7,461 nt of DNA. It comes from Pseudomonadota bacterium (GTDB lineage Bacteria; Pseudomonadota; Alphaproteobacteria; UBA9655). The position numbers and the translations under genes are program-made. The stretch lies in NCBI GenBank assembly GCA_021809225.1, contig JAKBAL010000103.1, positions 1 through 7,461 of the forward strand, in the 5' to 3' direction. Position 1 is the first letter of the stretch. Every line of letters starts with the position of its first letter. Positions 6,136 through 7,461 of this stretch are shown in pieces. A model generated the notes under the pieces. It was not told the DNA's origin. It was given only the letters and a program-made list of their open reading frames with translations, and made no database searches.

Positions 6136-6491
6136 CTTTCACGTGTCGAGGATCCATTTATAGTCTCATACAATTCCCTTCAAAGGTTTCTATGTGCTCA
6201 TCGCATTAGATCTTAATTTCTGTTTTTCACCGCTGTCTTCCTCTTGATACGCCGTAATCAGATGTAACCATATGTAATAAAAAAGAAAATGTATGCTTCT
6301 CAATTCCTGTGCTCTGCTTGCTATGACGATCTTTATATTAAAAAACAATGAGTTCATCACTTCGAGAGAAGCAAAGCACTCCCGAATTACACTTGTTCTG
6401 AATTATTTTTTGTAAATGATTATTAGCAAGAACGGACCTTAAAGCCTCTCCCCTTCCCTCTCCATAAACTTACCGTTAAGGCGATCACGGC
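6136..6491. other. intergenic stretch with degenerate repeats and a polypyrimidine tract
   Basis: No gene is supported. Two diverging copies of a degenerate palindromic repeat lie at about 6305-6332 and 6354-6386, and a 19-base polypyrimidine mirror tract at 6445-6463 follows the ydcF-type gene on its downstream side. CCTTAA (6437-6442) and TTAAGG (6476-6481) flank that tract as short complementary arms, too weak to call a terminator. A minus-strand frame of 55 codons (6190-6357) overlaps the repeats and is regarded as repeat-derived. Confidence 0.5.
6305..6386. repeat. pair of head-to-head degenerate palindromic repeat units
   Basis: The right unit (6354-6386) reads TTCATCACTTCGAGAGAAGC and then AAAGCACTCC. 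The left unit, read on the minus strand from about 6332, gives GTCATAGCAAGCAGAGCAC then AGG. Both resemble the common dispersed repeat GTCATTGCGAGCGAAGC...AATCC, known from memory, with many substitutions. They face away from an AT-rich 20-base spacer. Degeneracy makes this tentative. Confidence 0.35.
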
Positions 6492-7271
6492 TCAGATGGG
6501 TTTGGGGAAAAGCTCATCGGAACGGCCTATCAGGTAATTCATAATCATGCCTAACCATTCCCGCGAAATAGCTTGCCAAGCTTCAAGGTTGACAAGATGA
6601 CTTAAGAAAAAAACCATGTCGTAATTTCCTGTGGAGTGATAGTCCACGGGGAAAGGAATGACATTAAAACCTGCTTTGCGAAAAACTCCCACAGAACGAG
6701 GCATATGATAGGCTGAAGTGATCAGTACCCATTTTTCTTGAGGAGTTGGCTTTATAAGCTGGGCCGTCAATGCTGCATTGTCCTTAGTATCTTTTGAACT
6801 TCCTTCAAAAATGATCACAGAGGGATCAAGTCCCAATGCCTTAAATTGTTTTTTTGCCATTTCAACTTCAAAAGCAGTTCCCGTAAAAACAAGCTGTAGA
6901 TGAGGATTTTCCCGGGCTAATTCGATAAACTGTATAAAACGGCCTGCAGTTAAATTATAAGCCGTTTCCCCACGTGCCAAGCTTGTCCTCTGATCAAAGG
7001 GACCTCCCAGCAAAATCATTCCTTTGACGTCGGGTGGAACCTGGTGAATTTTAGGAAAACGGTTTTCTAACTGATCAAAGGCCCATATCCCGAAAGGAAC
7101 AAAGCCGAAAAAGATAAGGGCTATAGCGCTTATAAAAGAAAAACGGTTCCCCCAAATTTTTTTTTGAAAGAAAAGAAGAACCCCTCCCACGAAAAGCAGA
7201 ATAAGAAAAAACAAGTTAATATTAATGATCCACCAGCCAAAAAACCGGTACACTGATTCAAAGACTATCAT
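6492..7271 (-). CDS. YdcF/ElyC/SanA-family (DUF218) inner-membrane protein
   Basis: Members of this family are envelope proteins; ElyC and SanA of E. coli influence peptidoglycan and lipid-carrier metabolism or envelope permeability, but the biochemical activity is not settled. The product has 259 residues, like ElyC. Two membrane segments lie at about 17-35 and 46-64, so the DUF218 domain (about 82-245) probably faces the periplasm. Domain marks are ILLGG (86-90), FTGT (129-132), the acidic SSKDTKDNA (158-166), the ITSAYHMPRS stretch (184-193) and FPVDY (207-211). All are present and the frame is intact. The ATG has AGGAAGGA at 7276-7283 upstream. It lies 64 bases after the partial hydrolase gene on the same strand and could be partly co-transcribed with it, though a candidate promoter sits between. 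Which subfamily it belongs to is uncertain, so no symbol is given. Confidence 0.88.
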   Translation of the reverse strand: MIVFESVYRFFGWWIININLFFLILLFVGGVLLFFQKKIWGNRFSFISAIALIFFGFVPFGIWAFDQLENRFPKIHQVPPDVKGMILLGGPFDQRTSLARGETAYNLTAGRFIQFIELARENPHLQLVFTGTAFEVEMAKKQFKALGLDPSVIIFEGSSKDTKDNAALTAQLIKPTPQEKWVLITSAYHMPRSVGVFRKAGFNVIPFPVDYHSTGNYDMVFFLSHLVNLEAWQAISREWLGMIMNYLIGRSDELFPKPI

Positions 7272-7304
7272 GGCATCCTTCCTGACTTTATAACTTATTT
7301 AATC

Positions 7305-7331
7305 TCTATAAAAATAATAGAAGAGAGTCAA
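7305..7331 (-). promoter_or_regulatory. candidate promoter of the YdcF-family gene
   Basis: On the minus strand TTGACT (7326-7331) is five-sixths of the -35 consensus and TATAGA (7305-7310) is a fair -10, but the spacer is only 15 bases. Transcription would start near 7298, about 27 bases before the ATG at 7271. Confidence 0.35.
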
Positions 7332-7335
7332 GGGA

Positions 7336-7461
7336 TTAAGCAATCTCTTGCAACCAGTCTTTAACAACTTGAATATGCTCTGGAATCATTAATGAAGGAG
7401 CATGACCACAATGAGGAAGGGTTACAACCTTTGTGTTAGGTTGAAGGTAAAGCATTTTTGT
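7336..7461 (-). CDS. alpha/beta hydrolase, C-terminal fragment cut by the window edge
   Basis: Only the last 41 residues are inside the window; the rest lies beyond base 7461. They read as the end of an alpha/beta-hydrolase fold: a strand (TKVVTLPHCG), the catalytic-His motif GHAPSL, and the closing amphipathic helix PEHIQVVKDWLQEIA. His20 of the fragment would be the triad histidine. The nucleophile and acid residues are outside, so substrate and subfamily cannot be told. The gene is on the same strand as the YdcF-family gene and ends 64 bases before it. This is window truncation, not evidence of a broken gene. Confidence 0.8.
   Translation of the reverse strand, partial: TKMLYLQPNTKVVTLPHCGHAPSLMIPEHIQVVKDWLQEIA

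Noticed and set aside
6190..6357. 55-codon minus-strand frame starting MNSLFFNIKIVIASRAQ
   Set aside because: The stretch IVIASRAQELRS faintly recalls RNA polymerase omega (NRF-LV-LASHRAR) but the following RDNDKNPVVALREIA part is absent. The frame lies on a degenerate dispersed repeat that commonly yields such translations.
1..7461. CRISPR array, toxin-antitoxin pair, phage or defence genes
   Set aside because: No evenly spaced direct repeats, no paired small genes with such motifs, and no integrase, transposase or nuclease genes other than rnd were seen.

Overview
The window reads as chromosomal DNA of an AT-rich alphaproteobacterium. The aspS gene is of the alphaproteobacterial type and lies next to rnd. 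The low GC, long gene-poor stretches, decayed repeats and one clearly broken gene suggest a host-associated or intracellular lineage, perhaps Holosporales- or Rickettsiales-like. That placement is inference; no rRNA or lineage-specific marker is present.

Layout. 141-614 (+) encodes an unrecognised exported protein built from two copies of a 41-residue unit. It converges on aspS (752-2536, -) across a strong bidirectional hairpin terminator. aspS (aspartyl-tRNA synthetase) and rnd (ribonuclease D, 2629-3780, +) diverge from a 92-base spacer. The 3' end of rnd overlaps by 23 bases a convergent YbhB/YbcL-type (PEBP) gene. That gene's 5' end is frameshifted in a G run, so it is called a pseudogene.

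4246-6491 is accessory or decaying DNA. It holds a nested inverted-repeat element (4412-4532), a possible 36-residue membrane protein (4649-4759, +), a secreted 111-residue protein with a good ribosome site (5028-5363, -), an unusually GC-rich patch (about 5510-5655), a possible short secreted peptide (6007-6135, +), and degenerate palindromic repeats near 6305-6386.

The right end returns to ordinary genes on the minus strand: a YdcF/ElyC-type inner-membrane protein (6492-7271) and the C-terminal end of an alpha/beta hydrolase running off the window (7336-7461).

The recognised genes are housekeeping: aspS in translation, rnd in RNA processing, and a YdcF-type protein of the cell envelope. 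They do not form one pathway. I found no convincing new multi-gene system. The most notable points are the duplicated-unit exported protein, the frameshifted PEBP gene, the nested repeat and the small membrane ORF.
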